This document shows positions 45,488-58,708 of a DNA stretch of 64,000 nucleotides, piece by piece. The stretch is from Mortierella alpina (lineage: Eukaryota; Mortierellomycota; Mortierellomycetes; Mortierellales; Mortierellaceae). Below the pieces are notes generated by a model. It saw only the letters and a program-made list of their open reading frames with translations, was not told the origin of the DNA and did not search any database. The DNA lies in contig JANATF010000005.1 in NCBI GenBank assembly GCA_029449245.1, forward strand, positions 1,798,001-1,862,000, read 5' to 3'. The position numbers and the translations under genes are program-made. The stretch's first letter is position 1. Every line of letters starts with the position of its first letter.

Positions 45488-47579
45488 ATGACCACGATCG
45501 GATACCCATATGCACTCCCCACCACGGCCAACGTCTCGTTCCAGGAATTCCTAGCACCTCATGCTCAATACCATCAACCGCTTTCTGACGTGACAGCATT
45601 CAGAGGCCGGCTCCGCACAGCACTCAAAGAACATAAGCATTCCGACCGCCATGACCTGTTGAATGTTCAATCGGTAAACCAACCACCCTTTTTTTGCTGC
45701 ATTCCGGAAGGAAAGTGGGGATCAAACCTTTCTTCGTCTCAAAAGACTCACACCCTTTTCTCAGGCACTAGAAGACTACATCCCTTTGTTGTTGGGGCTA
45801 GTCGCCGGCATAGACAGCGCGGAGCTACGTCTAACAAGCGACGTTGGTAAACATACCATGTATTCATGCGAGAACCAAAAGACGTCAAAAAGCTGCTCAG
45901 CGCTTCTATCCAAGGCAAAGAGGAGCAAACCTACTCCAGTAGCCATCCTCATAACACTTGTGTGAACTTTTTTTTTTTTCGTCTTTTCAGAAACAACATG
46001 GCGTTGCACCATCTCCAACCTGGCTCTCACCACAAAGCAACCCAGAGTCAAGCAGAAATCCATCCATTACGAAGCCATCTTCACGCTCCTGACCCTAGGC
46101 TACGTTCTCGTGGATCGCGCGAACGAGTACTCCAATGCAGTCCAAAGAAAGATCCAGATCGCCATCGGAGATATCCCCAACTACCCAGGCTTTCACAGCG
46201 GCGAGGGTGCTTCCCTGGGCTTCATAGGCAACGGTAGTGGTAGCGGAAGTTCCCACAGCAAGAATAACAACAACAGCAGCAGCCATAGTGTTGGGGGATC
46301 GTCGTCATCAGGATCCATGGGAGTCAGTGGAAGCGTCTCTGCGGCCGCTGCTCAGGCTGGATCGCGATTGTTGAAAAAAACTGGCATCTCTTCATCCAGT
46401 TCCATCATCTCGTCCAAAAAATCAACCAAGAGCCCCAGCAATACGATCGGCGAGTTTACAGACTATTTGAACGACGAGGATCTTGCAGGGATGGATCATC
46501 AGCTCACCACCGCGGCCGATCTATACTGCAAGGCGGCGGGCGTCTTTGAACATGTGGTCCAAGAAATGATTCCCAGGTGGAACGATGCTGCTCAAGATTC
46601 AAAGAAAATGACGCCTGAAAGTTCCCGACCCGTCGATGTCCAGACCAGCGTTGTCTCTGCTCATGTCAAGTAATGCGGCAATTTGAAAGGGGGTATATCC
46701 CGTTGGATCGTGCCGCCGAGTCCCCCCGTTTCAGATATACTAATCCTTTTTTCTCTCCCTCTTTCCCGCCATCCTTATCCCCTTCCTCCTCACGTCCAGA
46801 CTGGCATTGGGTGAAGCACATGCCTGCACAGTTAGAAAGGCAGCCATCAAAGCAGCCAAGGCCTCTGCCGCCAAGCAATCTTCCGCCACAGGGGCAGCGT
46901 CTCCCGTAGGGTCAGGATCCAAGACATCCTATGTCTTATTAGCCAAACTAACGATCGGTGTCAAGGAGGAATACGAGCGAGCCTACGGACTCCTCAAATC
47001 TGTCAAGGACCTGAACGAGATCTCGTCAGACTTTAGAGCACATGTCAAGGATGCCAAGATCTATTATGAAGCCATGGCACAGACATTCCTTGGCCTGGAT
47101 GCATACGAAGCTCAGTATGTGAACATGGGTGACAAAATCCAAGAATAATGGTTCTACTATTATCCGCTAACATCGTTCTTGTCTCTTCTTTTCTATACTC
47201 CCCCCCCCCCCCCCCCCCCCCCAGACAATACGGAAAGGCCATTGGTTTCATGTCCACCGCCCGCGCATCGTTCTCAGCCCTGGCAAAGTCGAGTAAGGCT
47301 AGCACAATCGCTCATGCAGCCGCCTTTGAATTCAGACTCGCCAACGAAAAGGTCTTTGCGTTCGAAAAAATCAACAACTCGGTCACATTCGAACAAGTAC
47401 CAGAGCATGCAGCATTGATGGCCGTCATGCCCAGTGGACGCGATCTCCTCTCGGTGAAAAAGTATTTTGCTCCGCGGCCCAGCTTTGGAACTGCTGCCAC
47501 AGCAGACGATGCCAGCCAGAGTGGCGCAGGGGATGGTGTAAGCAAATTGGCCTATGCACTGCAAGGTGCCTACTTTTGA
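45488..47579 (+). CDS. BRO1-domain protein, PalC-like (pH-response pathway)
   Basis: Five exons, 45488..45673, 45765..45846, 45991..46669, 46800..47114 and 47225..47579, give 538 residues, near the length of Aspergillus PalC. The start matches the PalC/BROX type: YALPTTANVSFQEF, then ALEDYIPLLLGLVAGI. The BRO1 core continues with HYEAIFTLLTLGYVLVDRANEY, AADLYCKAAGVFEHVVQEMIP, LALGEAHACTVRKA and IGVKEEYERAYGL. A Ser/Gly/Asn-rich loop of about 100 residues (about 185-285) is inserted in the BRO1 fold. BRO1 domains bind ESCRT-III Snf7; PalC links the Rim/Pal ambient-pH complex to ESCRT-III. PalC is favoured over human-type BROX only because of the fungal setting. The donor of exon 4 is CA|gtatgt, and its acceptor follows a 23-base C tract. 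Confidence 0.78.
47200..47222 (+). repeat. C23 homopolymer serving as polypyrimidine tract
   Basis: Twenty-three consecutive C immediately precede the AG acceptor (47223-47224) of the last intron of the BRO1-domain gene. Confidence 0.85.
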
Positions 47580-47915
47580 AATAGCCCCATCTGTGTTAGA
47601 TCCCATCATTGCACACATTAGGTATTGTTGTACCTTCAATAGATCAAAACTGGAAGCAGAAAGATAAATGTTTTCAATGGATCGAGCAGCGATATTTCTT
47701 TATTGTGTTGCGGTGGGCAATGAAAAAAATACACATGTTACAAGCGGTGAAAGGAATGAAAAGAAGCAAACAATGAATTGAATAAAAGAACAGACGCGAG
47801 TGAATGAAGGAATGAGTAGGAAAGGAAAAGAGAAAGAAAGAATGAACGAAAGAAAGAAAGAAAGTATACGTTATTCGTCACATGGCTCGATCGTTTGACA
47901 GATGCAATTATGCAA
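47580..47915. other. Convergent 3' region of BRO1 gene and XPO7
   Basis: 336 bp between the two stop codons. On the minus strand AATAAA (plus 47699-47704) is a plausible XPO7 polyadenylation signal. A GAAA-rich run (about 47815-47865) follows. No gene is supported. Confidence 0.5.
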
Positions 47916-50900
47916 TTACAGCATTCCGTTATCTTCTGCTGGAGAAGTAACATTCATCAGCGTCATCTGAGTGCATTCCCGCCGGAAAGACGTGATGTTT
48001 TGGGTAAAACGGTCGCGGTTCAGAGTGGAGAGATTGACCTCGATACCCTCCATCAGCTACCGTCAAGGAACATGGCTAGCGTTAGTGTCCAACTTCAAAT
48101 AAAGATGCACGCTTTGCGATGCCATTCTCTAAAGGCATTTGTAGCAACTTACCGCGTTGACAGCAGTCTGGACCTGCTCCTGTCGGTCAGGCAGCTGACT
48201 CTGAATGAAGCTGTTGGTGTAGTCCACAAAGAACTCACGATTCAGCAGAATCAGACCCAAAAGTGGTCTGCTTAAACTCCAGTAGTTGCTCCTGTTCTCA
48301 AATGAGATCACCTGGAAAAGGATCACGAATAGATAGCTCAGTATATCCTTGTTCGACATCAGATATTCCACTAGCCAGTGCGTCTCCTGCTGCTGCTGTT
48401 GTTGCTGCTGTCGGTGTTTGGAAACGGGCCGACTTCCAGACGACACTGGTGGACCATGGGACAGCTCAACGCTGCTTCGCTGGCTGTTACTTCCACTGCC
48501 GGCCGATGAGCCCACAAGACCACGACCGCTGAGATCTGGCGAGCCGTTGCTTTGCAATTCGTCCTGACCTTCACTTTTACGGATCTTGTCCTTGAGGATC
48601 CAGTTTAAAACAAACGTGCAGATCTTGTCGATAGCGGAGCATGCCATGGTACTGCACAGCGTATCGGGGTTCTGAATGTTGATGATTTCGCCGAGGGACT
48701 GGAACATGTAAGCGAGGACGGGCTGGGGCATGATGGTCATGCCAGTCATATGATCCGTTGTGAATACATCCAGCATACTGAAATACGCATGGGCCAACTT
48801 TGGGAAGCACTGTAGATGCATAAAAATCATCATCGCATGCATGGCGTTAGCTACAGGCGTAGTGTGACATTATCGGCCTATCGACAAAGAAGAAGTCAAG
48901 ACTTACAATCATGTCCTCAACAGGGATGGCTAGCATTAACGAAAAGAATGTGTCCAGCACCCGACTCAAGGCCTTGTCGCCATACAATTTGAACACTCCA
49001 AAGTTGACGTATTTTCCGGAGAGCGAGGCCGACAGAACGCTGAAATAAAGCATGATGCCTTTGTACCTAGTATACGGGGACATACGTTTTGTCAATTGAA
49101 CAACGTCCTGATTTTTGTCCGGCAAGCCCTGATAAACACAGGACGGAGGTCTCATCTTACTTTTCAGACCAGCGAGCATTCGAGTTGGAGAGGGGTCGAC
49201 TCAGAAGGTTTTGACCGTAGGTATAAAGAATGTTGCTATTCAGGCAATGTTGAGCGTCAGTATCTACAAGTTTGACTGTATAGCGCAAGTCACTTCCTTG
49301 CTGCCCAAAGTTTTACCTTGTCTCCCGGAATAAGAGTATGCCATTGGGGCTACTGCTATCAAACGTGACGCGGCTGCTCTTATTGCTTGCAAACTCGTGC
49401 CAGAATCGAAGGATGGCAATGCCCAGCTCATCATGCGGCCAGATCTCAATTGCTCTTACGACGATGGGTGTGTATTCAGGATAGAACCACTCGAAGAACA
49501 GCGTGTACTGTTTTCGATTCGTAATGCTCGAGACGAAACCTCGTAGATCCTTAAAAGTACCCAAGAGTATGAGCTAGAGTAGAGGTGGGTGTGAATTAAA
49601 GATTTTCGGGAATGTAACCTAACATCACCCGCCTTGTTTACAAATAAGAGAAAATCCCGATCATGAACTTACGCGGATTTGCTCTTCGCTCAAGTCGCTT
49701 GTGCCTTCGAATGCCAGCGTAACCTGGTCCAACGCAACCTCCCACGGCTTGACAAATCGCCAAAAGTCTGCCTCCACATTATCTTCCGCGAACAATATCC
49801 TGGAGAGCATCGTATAGTAAACCATGCGCGAGCGTGCCACCTCAGTGTCCGAACTCTTTTTGGACAACTCCAGGAATCTAAACTCGCTTGCGCTGTGATT
49901 TCGGAGAAGGGCCTTGGTCGTATCTAGTTTGCGTATGTGCTTAACAGAGCTGTACCTGTGAATCACAGCAGATAATAATGGTTAATCTACACGACCTCCT
50001 GCCAACATTTACTATTCAGCATATATAAGCTGCTTACCCTGAAGCTAGCTGCGTGTATAGTCGAAGAGTGCGGACTACCAGCTGATCCTCTTGCTTGCGC
50101 CACTCTGGATCGCCGCTCGATCGCAAATTTCCCAGTGACGAGTTCATGATGACATCCAGCACTTGGTTAGGACCATTCAGTCCCCAACGCTCCGATAATA
50201 TGGTGTACACCTTGACCGACTTTGATGACTCCTCGCCAATGTACGAGCTCCGGAATTGGGTATAGAAGAAGATAATCGCGGATTGGACATAGAGGTGTGC
50301 GTCTGGAGAGGCAAGATACAACGGCCGCTGGGCGATCCATAGCTGCGCCTGCTGAATAAAACCAAGAACTTCGCTCGCCAGCTCTCCGTCCATTTGATCC
50401 TGTTCAGCCGTGCTTTGGTATGACTGTGGAAATATAACGGTGCACTGGGTCAGTCTCAGCTTAATGTCAATAATAAAGGCTAATCTCTGCGGGGTACACT
50501 TACGATCCTTCCACCGATAAGAGCAGCGATCATGTACATCATCCACGTAATCTGCATCTCGACGACTTGAAGTCGCTCCTTGAGCTCACTGGTTCCAAAT
50601 GTAGGGGATGTAGAACCGGTTGAGGCAGTCTGGATCAGCTCCCTGTGCCTTTTAACTAGATCCTTGAACTCGGTTGCTACATAGCGTCCCGAGTCGATGT
50701 ACTTGGAACGCGCCAACGTCGCATACATCTCCAATGTCGTAACCACAGCTTCTTCTGATTCCAGAGGATCTTTTGTTGTTGTTTTTGTAAAAATAGCAAG
50801 ATCGAATTGGTTAGAGCAGTGTATGGTTGGATCTCCTGAGACGTTTTCATGAGCACGGCGGCTTACCATCAACCTCGCCATCGATCGCTGCCTGTGCACA

Positions 50901-53900
50901 TTCAAGCCGACTCTTCAAATAAGCACGCGATAGATCCACGGTTGTACTTTGAATGTACTCCTGAGTTGCTTGCTTGGCAGAACTCAGCGACGATACCATT
51001 TTGCTCCAGAAGGTCAGCAAATATGGCACACTGTTTGGCGACCACTACAATTGACCATTCAAATACCAATATAAAACGATTTTAGAGTCTGCGAGACCAT
51101 CTTGCAACCAGTATACTTCAAGCAAGGTGTGGTCCATTGTGGGTCAATCTCTCGGCTTACCTTCCATGAATGAAATCCACTGGCCGTAAAGTCACCAATC
51201 ATGGAGATCCACTGCTCAAACTCCTTGAATTCACAAACCTCTGCGAGTTGAAAAGTGCTTCTAAACTTTGAGAGCATTCTGCAGAACTCGTGAAAGTTGC
51301 CGACATCCTGCAGTTTGCTTTGACCCTCCCTGGTCTTTAACGTCAAGAGCGTCTCCTGCATGATGTGGTGGATATACGTGTTCCGTGACTCGTCGCTTGA
51401 AAAGAGCGATCGTCGGATCGACGCTGCCTGTGAAAGACATTCCATCACCAAGACAGAGGCAGGGCTCGAAAACTTTTTCCAGCATGCCCACAAGACATCC
51501 AGATAGCCAGGCTCTTCAAAGACAACCCTCCAAGTCGTTGGTGCCTGAAGGCTGCCCACATCGTCAGACGATTCATCTGGCAGGGTTCCAATGAAGTCGA
51601 AGTTGAGACACGCTCTCATCAGCGTCAAGATTGACTCTTTCAGCTTTTCACCATTAGGGTCTATACAAAGCAACGAGAATAGGATTGCAGATGTTAGGGA
51701 CAGAAGACGGCCGCAAAAGCTGGAGGCTGCCCCGTGCGTCAGCGTATTCACGTTGGATGGGCAATTACCTGTCAGTTCAAGAACGGAGCTGAGCATTGTG
51801 AGAGCAAACTGGAAGGTGGGAAGGAGCTGTGTGTCTCTGAAGCTGACGGCGATCTTCCGGAACTTGGTGGGAGTTCGATTGCTAGTCAGGTTCATTTCGG
51901 TGGCAACGGCCGTCAAAAGGCGGATTCCGATGATGCGGTAAGCAACTGTTGTGCCAGGCTAAAAAAGGGAAGAGCAGCAAACACAGTGAGCATCCCTGAA
52001 CGTCCGTGTCCTACAGTACAATACGTGCACAGTGACATGGTGCGACACAACCAGGGGTAGAGATGGAGATAGCGAAATCACCCAAAGTTTTGGACGCTCA
52101 CAACGGGCTTGTCCTAATCACGACAAACTACTCCAAGTTGCCTTTTTCCCCTCCCTCGATCCTTATCCAACCAGACATTACCTGGAAGAAGACCTGGATT
52201 TGATCTACAAGGGCTCGAAACTCTTCATTCTCGATCCAGCCGAGCTTTGTGATGATGGCAAAGAGTTGCGCCTGTGCTGTGAGGATGAACGCCTGTGCGT
52301 CAGGATTCTGATAGATGTAGCGGAGGACAAATGTGCCTGCACGATCGATCCATGCGTGAAAAAAAAGAACATACAGAGATTAGATGCAAGACAATCTTCT
52401 CGCCAACCCATATGCCAGTGTCACAGAGCAGTATGTCATGCCACCCTTCCCGATCCTACGCCCACAACCCCGATATCGAGATCATCCAGTCCTGCCGCCT
52501 TCATGGTTTTTCGAACGTGCTAAAAGGTCAAAAAGGGGGTTTGAGGGAGGTAGGCTCACACCTCGGGCAGGCTGCTTGTCCTCTGCTGGTGCAAGATAGT
52601 GGATGATAACACGTCCTCCGAGATCCTCCTGTCAGCCTCAGCTTTCCAGCATTCATAGCTCTAACATCCTGCCCTGGATGAGAAATCAATGGCAAACAGC
52701 TGCATATACATACGAAGACCGACTTGCTCCGCCGGGGTGAATGTTGTAAAGTGATCTTCGACGAGGTTTCGTAGTCGCGAGGTGGCAAACCTATTACATA
52801 CGCAAAGAGTTGTTCTTGAGGCGTTAGTAAGATTCCCTCGTTTTTTATGAAGTGGGGTTCTTCAGGCGTTTTTTTTTTGTTTTTTTTGCCACATGATCGC
52901 ACCCGCTTGCACCCCAGCGGTTTTCTCCCTCCTGTATTTGCCACAACGACCCTGTCCCCTCATTTTTTTAAGAATGTTGCGGTCAACAGCTCTGACGACG
53001 ACGCGGCACTGATGTCTCGATGACACGCTGTCATACAAATCGCTTTATCATCATAATCAACACCAACACCGACAGCAAAGAGAGCAGCAGAGAGAGCATC
53101 CTCCTTAGTCAGAGAGGTCTTTGGCGTCTTTGTGTGTCAAATGACCGTTTCCGCCTCTCCCACGAGCCAAAAGGGTAATTCTTTCTCCCCCCGCTTGCTC
53201 TTGTCCACCCACTGGCATTGCCGTAGCAGTCAACCAGTTCAGCAGTCTTGATCCGCGTGGCACATGCGGGCATTTCCTTACTACAGCACAGAACTGTATC
53301 TGCCCCTCTCCACCCCCTACCCTTCAATCTGCAGGATCGTCCCACCGCTTACAGCCGATAAAGGCATGAAGCACTGATGACACTCTCGGCCAACACAGAA
53401 CAAGCTCTTGAACCAGACAGGCTCTCTGGACGACGCTCTCTGGTCGCTCTCCTTGAGCTGGTGACCACAGTGGGCATGATTTGTTCTCCCAAAAATGTGC
53501 TAAAACTTAAATCATAAAATACCAGATCCTCCAAAAAAAAAAAAAAAGATGAAAAAAATGGTTTCCACAATCCTCCCCTTTCCTTGAAGACAGACCCATG
53601 CAAGGGAATCCCCGAAAGACGCATCATAAGAGGATAATAAAGCATAAAAGGTGAAACGACATAGCGAGAGAGAGAGCGAGAACGAGAGAGAGGAGGCACT
53701 TGCATTAAGGCGTATGGATTCTTGGTGTTCTCGAGTAAGCTTCGACAAAAGAGGGCAGACTCTATAGGCGAGTTGATGTCAGGGCTGTGACCCTTGTGCA
53801 GCGCATCGTCTTCGCCGGGCATCGCCAGTGCTGTGGCAGACAGGGCAGACGCGGCAGTGTTGGCAGACGAAAGAGAAAAGGTAGGGAAGTGGTAGTTGAG

Positions 53901-53999
53901 CAGGGACTCGACTTGGATGCGACTCGCCTGGCTCGACGGGTTGTAAAGCGTCTCGCAGTATTGCTCCAACGAGTGGAGGTCGAGCGACGCCGCCATCAT
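47916..53999 (-). CDS. XPO7: Exportin-7 (RanBP16-type importin-beta family)
   Basis: Fourteen exons: complement(47916..48056, 48153..48809, 48907..49066, 49161..49235, 49317..49573, 49673..49955, 50038..50423, 50504..50769, 50867..51044, 51161..51660, 51769..51958, 52182..52336, 52714..52790, 53704..53999), 1206 residues. It is a HEAT-repeat nuclear transport receptor working with Ran-GTP. Signatures match animal exportin-7: LARSKY-type helix, GYSSVKHIRKL, FKDLRGFVSSI, LFFEWFYPEYTPIVVRAIEIW, SSPNGILLFRE, KYVNFGVFKLYGD, WSLSRPLLGLILLNREFF and LMEGIEVNL...NRDRFTQN near the C-terminus. A Gln/Ser-rich loop of about 80 residues inside exon 13 is not in animal proteins. The first intron (913 bp) uses a GC donor (AT|gcaagt); only this keeps NPYALM joined to FATSRLRNLVEDHF. 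The start has two adjacent Met (53999, 53996). Saccharomyces lacks a clear orthologue. Confidence 0.9.
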
Positions 54000-54519
54000 T
54001 TTTTTTTCTTTGCTTCTGGTTCCGAATGTAAGGGAGAGTGAGGGCCACAAGAAGCCAGCACGCTAGGGATGAAATGGAGAAACGGTGAGGTAGGCGAAAG
54101 AGCCAAAAGAGAAGAGCGGGAATGGGAATGACGAGGATGGGGAGCAGCGAGAGAGAAGGAAAGAAAGAGAAGAAAGGACGAGAACGGAGAAGAGGGGCGG
54201 GTCTGCCCTTTTTGACTCTTTTCCTTTGTCCTATGCCAGCTTTGTGCAACCTTGCAGTCTCCATGGCTCTCTGTCTCGTCGCAGTCTCTGCTTCTCTGCT
54301 CTACAGTCTCACACCTCGCACCCTCCCTCGTTGCTCGTGCTCTTCATGCTCCCCATCCCCTGTTCCAAAAACGACCACTGGCTAAAATACCACCAAGCCA
54401 TATCCATCATGCACATCCTAGGAGTTACCATCACCATACATCACGACATACTGGAAAAGAAGTATACCTGGGCAAGATACGTGATCGCCCATGCTCCTCC
54501 CTCCCTCAATGGAGCGACT
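54000..54519. other. XPO7 promoter and 3' flank of the TBC gene
   Basis: 520 bp between two minus-strand genes, no gene supported. The 200 bp upstream of the XPO7 start are GA-rich on the plus strand, hence CT-rich on the coding strand, typical for leaders in this window. Confidence 0.45.
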
Positions 54520-57500
54520 TTATTCCCGGAGAGGATCATCATCCTGAAGCTGCTGCCCCTGCAAGGTCGACAGCCCTGCTCCTGATCTTGACCCTGCTTC
54601 TAGCTGTGCTCCAGGTCCGCTTCGCTTACTCACACTCCCCGCAAGAGGATCGACCTTGACGCGATGACCCCCTAGTGACGGAGAGGACGCCAAAGAAAAC
54701 TCGCCTAAAGGACGCGTTGCCCCGCCACCGTTGCTTCCCTTGGTCGCCGACGACAGAGATGTTGACGACGAGGACGATGCCACTCCTCCCGACCCTGTCC
54801 TAGACGCGGCTGGACCGCTTTGAGTTCCATCTTCAGCCCCATCATTCAGCATCCAGCTAAACTGCGAGTGCGCCAGCGATGAACGCGGCGATTTAGTCTT
54901 GGATCTCAGACCAGCGGCACTGGCTCCTCGTGAGTCAGATGACAAGGGCGATGACGATCGAGTCGGCTCTGCTGGGGTATCCTTGATAAGATCATCGAAC
55001 GAGAATGGTTTGGGTGGAGGGGGCGGGGTCGTGTGTCCAGTTGGCGCAGCATCGCAAAGACTGGCGGGTGACACCGTAGTAGTACCGTGTTGAAGGCTGC
55101 TTTCCGTCGTAGTATTCGCCTGGATCGACGCGCGAGACAAGCTCCGTCTTTCGTGTGTAATGTCCACGCTAGATCGTGCTGGGGCTCCCTTCTTGAGTTG
55201 CCCAGACGGACTGTGGGCTGTTGTCGAAGAATGAGGCAATGTTCTCGGAACAGGCGATGTTGACCCTGCTACTTGACCTTCAGCTTGAGGTGCCGCATGG
55301 TTTACAGTTGTTGGCGTATGATAATAGTTTCCAGTGCCCTTGGTGGTCGGAATTTGCGCGGGTTTCTCCAACATTGCAGACTCGATGACAAAGGGATCGA
55401 TCTCCTTTACGAGTCCGAGTAAAGCATCACGTACGTGCACAAATCCGCACCTCGCTGCAAACGCAGCTTTGGATGGCTCCTTCACTGGCTCTTTCTCGTC
55501 TCCAGTCGTTGATCTGTTGGAGTCGCTGTTATCTGGAGTGCCAGACCCGATTCTTGAAGGCGAGAAGAATTCCGCGTCCAGGATCTCCACAGCCTTCGCC
55601 ATGATCTGGCCCAGTTGCGACTGGAGCTGCTTATTGGCGTCACTGATGCTACCATGCGCGTGATAGTGTTTTGGCGGCGATGGTGCTGGCCGGCTTGTCG
55701 CCGCCATCCTTCCAGTGGAAGAGATCACCTGATCAAACATGGGTGGGAACGTAGACGGTGCAGGCGGGGATGTATGGGTGTTTGCCTTTCGAATGTACGA
55801 TTGAGTGTTTTTCTACATCGATACGTGATAAGCGCGTTAGTAATGATACCAAGAGGCCTTTTTGATGGTGAAATTTTCGAGTTCCTCCTTACCTTCATGT
55901 CACTGATAGCCTTGTTCAATGCAGCCCCTCCTTTGCTCTCCAACACATTTTTCGTGACATGGACGAATCCTTCCGCCACGGGCTTGATTGCATCCAACGC
56001 CGCTGGAGGTAAGTGTTGGCTTAGGACACCATTCCCAGAGAAGGCCGATCCCTTGGACTGATCATGTGAATGAGCCTGGGGATGCTGATAGTGGTGCTGA
56101 GCCTGTGGGTGATGGTGGCTGTGAGACTGCCTTTGTGAATAGGAGGGCGAAGTCCCTCCGCTCTGTGGGTGGTCTACATCGACATTTGATGGTGGCAATG
56201 GAGGCAACGGTTTTCCTGCAAGAGCGTGGTTCTGTCGGATAACCTCTTGACCTAAGGCTGCATTGGGCGACTTTTGAAGGCGCAGAGCCTGAGGCAGAAA
56301 CTGGTGTATGTCCTTGACGGATGGGTATCGCATCAGCTTGTGAAGGCAGCCCGCAAAGTCTTCCTCTAGCACTGGAAACAGGTGGATTTGCAATGGGTTG
56401 TTTTAGAAACCGCGGACGCCTCCGATACTTCGTCTAGTCATTACAAAACACCTACATTCATCTCTGATTCGCAGAAGCAGCGCCACGCCGAGGAAGATGC
56501 AGATATCAAGACTTGGGCCATTGGCAAAGATACCGTCCCAAAGCGAAAGCACATTGTCCATAGGAAATTCTCTGCTGAAGAGCAGTCGAAACCAGCGTCT
56601 AGACGTAGATATCAAAGAGTGAGGCACGTAAGATCCCATGTCGATGGTTCCTTCATAATCCAATGCATTGAAACATCTGTAGCGTACATTCCAAAAAGCT
56701 GGGGTTCGATCTCAAGACTCCTAAGGTGCAGGTAAAGCTCATTGTCGATTTTCTCCAATTGATGAAATATCTTGAAGGACCACTCGATGACTGGTGTTTG
56801 CTTTCCGGCAGGTTGCTGCTATTTTTTTTTCAATCAAACAGGTATTCGGTTAATGTTGGCCATCAACTGATACGCTTAAATGAGCCGGATGAAAAAAAAA
56901 GTTTTGAGGTCGCACTAACTTACCTCTGGGTTCTCCGGTCTGCCAAAGGGCTGGGTTTGATGTATGTTCGTATGCTGCCCATGGAAATCAACACCAGGAT
57001 TTATATTGAGTCTTTGCTATTCATCCTGCCAACATCACATATCAGGCGCATCCTTGACTTTTGGTAAACGCACCTTGGATTTTCTGCCTGGAAAGCCTTC
57101 GTCGCTGAACTCGTACCACGGCTTGGCTCGAGACATCAAACTTGAAAACAAGGAAAAGGTGTCGTGCTCGATATAAGTCGAGTCCAGCACGCTCTTTATC
57201 ACCTCCAGTGTCGCATCCCTAAGTGTCATTGTCCTCAACGTAAGGCGCGATGAGTGCTAGAAACAAAACCAGCCGTTCAAGAAGAAAATGGACGATTTGG
57301 GTGCTTACGATGTCATGCCAGGTTCTGAGTGGATGTCGAGACTTTCGGAAGATACAACCCATAGAACGTGTGCTAGCAGTTCGTGCATTCCCTGGCGATA
57401 GGACACGTCGTGGTTGATCTTGCAATATATGAACAGAATGTCGCTCAACTGCTCCTGAACTCGCTCAGACCGGAAGTAGTCATTGTCTGGCAGTCTATTT

Positions 57501-58130
57501 TCCAAGCGGACAAAAAAGTCGAGTCAAGATTGAGTATAACTGTCCCCCATCCTGCCTCTCCTTTGACAATCGCTTCTTCCTTTTAAAAGAGCGCGCGCAT
57601 GTACTCACGTTCGCTCAACGTCCTGCTTGATGATCTTCTTGAGTTCTGAATCAACAAAGAACTGCTGCCAGGGACTGTCCTCTGCCAGACTCAGTGGGTT
57701 GTTCACTTCCAGGTCCGGCTCTGAACCTTCCTCGCTCCCGATAGCTCGAATATACTGTTTTCGAAGTTGCATGTACCGCTCACGCTCCTTGGTCATAGCA
57801 AAAGGCCATGTGGAAAGTTCGAGTGAAGGCAGACATGATAGATACACCTAGTCATACAATGCGAACAACCATATGTGAGAAACTAAGCTCTTTTGACGCA
57901 GTCATTCAAGGCAAGTAGCCAAGAACATGGATGCCACGCGGGCGGGGTACCTTCCAGCAGACAGAGCGAATACCGTCGGTGCCCAGGTTGGAGTGCTGCG
58001 AGAGTGCTCGCGCCTTGAGCGACGCCATGGTTAGGCTGGGATCCTCAAAGACCTCAGTCCATTTCTCTCTAGAGGATTTGAAAGCAGCATTGGAGAACAT
58101 GGAGTTACAGAAAAGGGGAGCGGTTAGCAT
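54520..58130 (-). CDS. TBC1D5-like Rab GTPase-activating protein
   Basis: Nine exons: complement(54520..55812, 55893..56371, 56456..56598, 56688..56818, 56924..56974, 57074..57218, 57309..57494, 57609..57847, 57951..58130), 948 residues; a start at 58100 is also possible. The TBC domain spans about residues 35-390: GIRSVCWKVYL, NPLSLAEDSPWQQFFVDSEL, the Arg finger in IIKQDVERTLPD (R139), the Gln finger in YRQGMHELLA (Q174), YIEHDTFSLFSSLM, IRWFRLLFSREFPM and LWDGIFANGPSL. This order and the DSPWQQFF and RYPSVKDIH blocks are those of TBC1D5, a RAB7 GAP working with retromer and autophagy. Both catalytic fingers are present. The C-terminal 500 residues are disordered, with His/Gln and Ser/Pro runs and a predicted helix near AISDMKKNTQSYIRKA. 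The 51-nt exon 5 is small but in phase on both sides. Confidence 0.85.
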
Positions 58131-58708
58131 AACGAAACGGCCGTTGGGTGATGTGGGTACCTGAGCAGTTTGACACTGCTGGCTGCCCCACCGCTACGCC
58201 CTATTCTCCGCGGCCGTTCCCATGCCCATTGCCCTCTGGTCACATGGCGTACCTTACTCCTTTGAGGGTGTTCATTCAATCAGCCAGTGTGAGTGAGCAG
58301 GTAGATACAGGTATGAGGAACGAAGCGTGAGGAAGGGGGCAGCGAGTGCAAGGGGAACTGTGGATTGTGCAGACGTCGAGGTGGACTGCAGGGCAGAAGT
58401 GGGGAAGTGGGGGTTGTGCGCGTGTGTAGAGTGAGTCTGGGAAAAGAAAAGGGCGACAGAGGAGAGGAGAGGGGGAAAACTTGGAGAAAATGGAACCTGA
58501 CCAACAGCCACGCGATTGTGCCACCAAGCACCACCTGAATTAGACAGACACAGTTGGGTTGCTCGATAGAGAGCGGCTTCATACATTATTACAGCGCGTC
58601 AGTACGCGCGAGAGGGGGGCTATATACAAGGTGCTTATCTACAGGATCATCCTCCGCACTGTTGCCCACAAAGGGATGACCATTACTATATAACATTACA
58701 AAACGAGG
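58131..58708. other. 5' region of the TBC gene and 3' flank of the ankyrin gene
   Basis: 578 bp. Short frames at 58272-58586 on the minus strand are CT-rich leader sequence without motifs. No gene supported. Confidence 0.45.

Noticed and set aside
52528-52944. ORF of 138 codons on the minus strand within XPO7
   Set aside because: Runs across exon 2 in the wrong frame and through two introns; exon 2 is read in another frame that matches the exportin fold.
53349-53700. Coding continuation of XPO7 exon 1 past NPYALM
   Set aside because: The continuation is Ser/Arg/Leu low complexity from CT-rich sequence and does not match the exportin fold, whereas the spliced product does.
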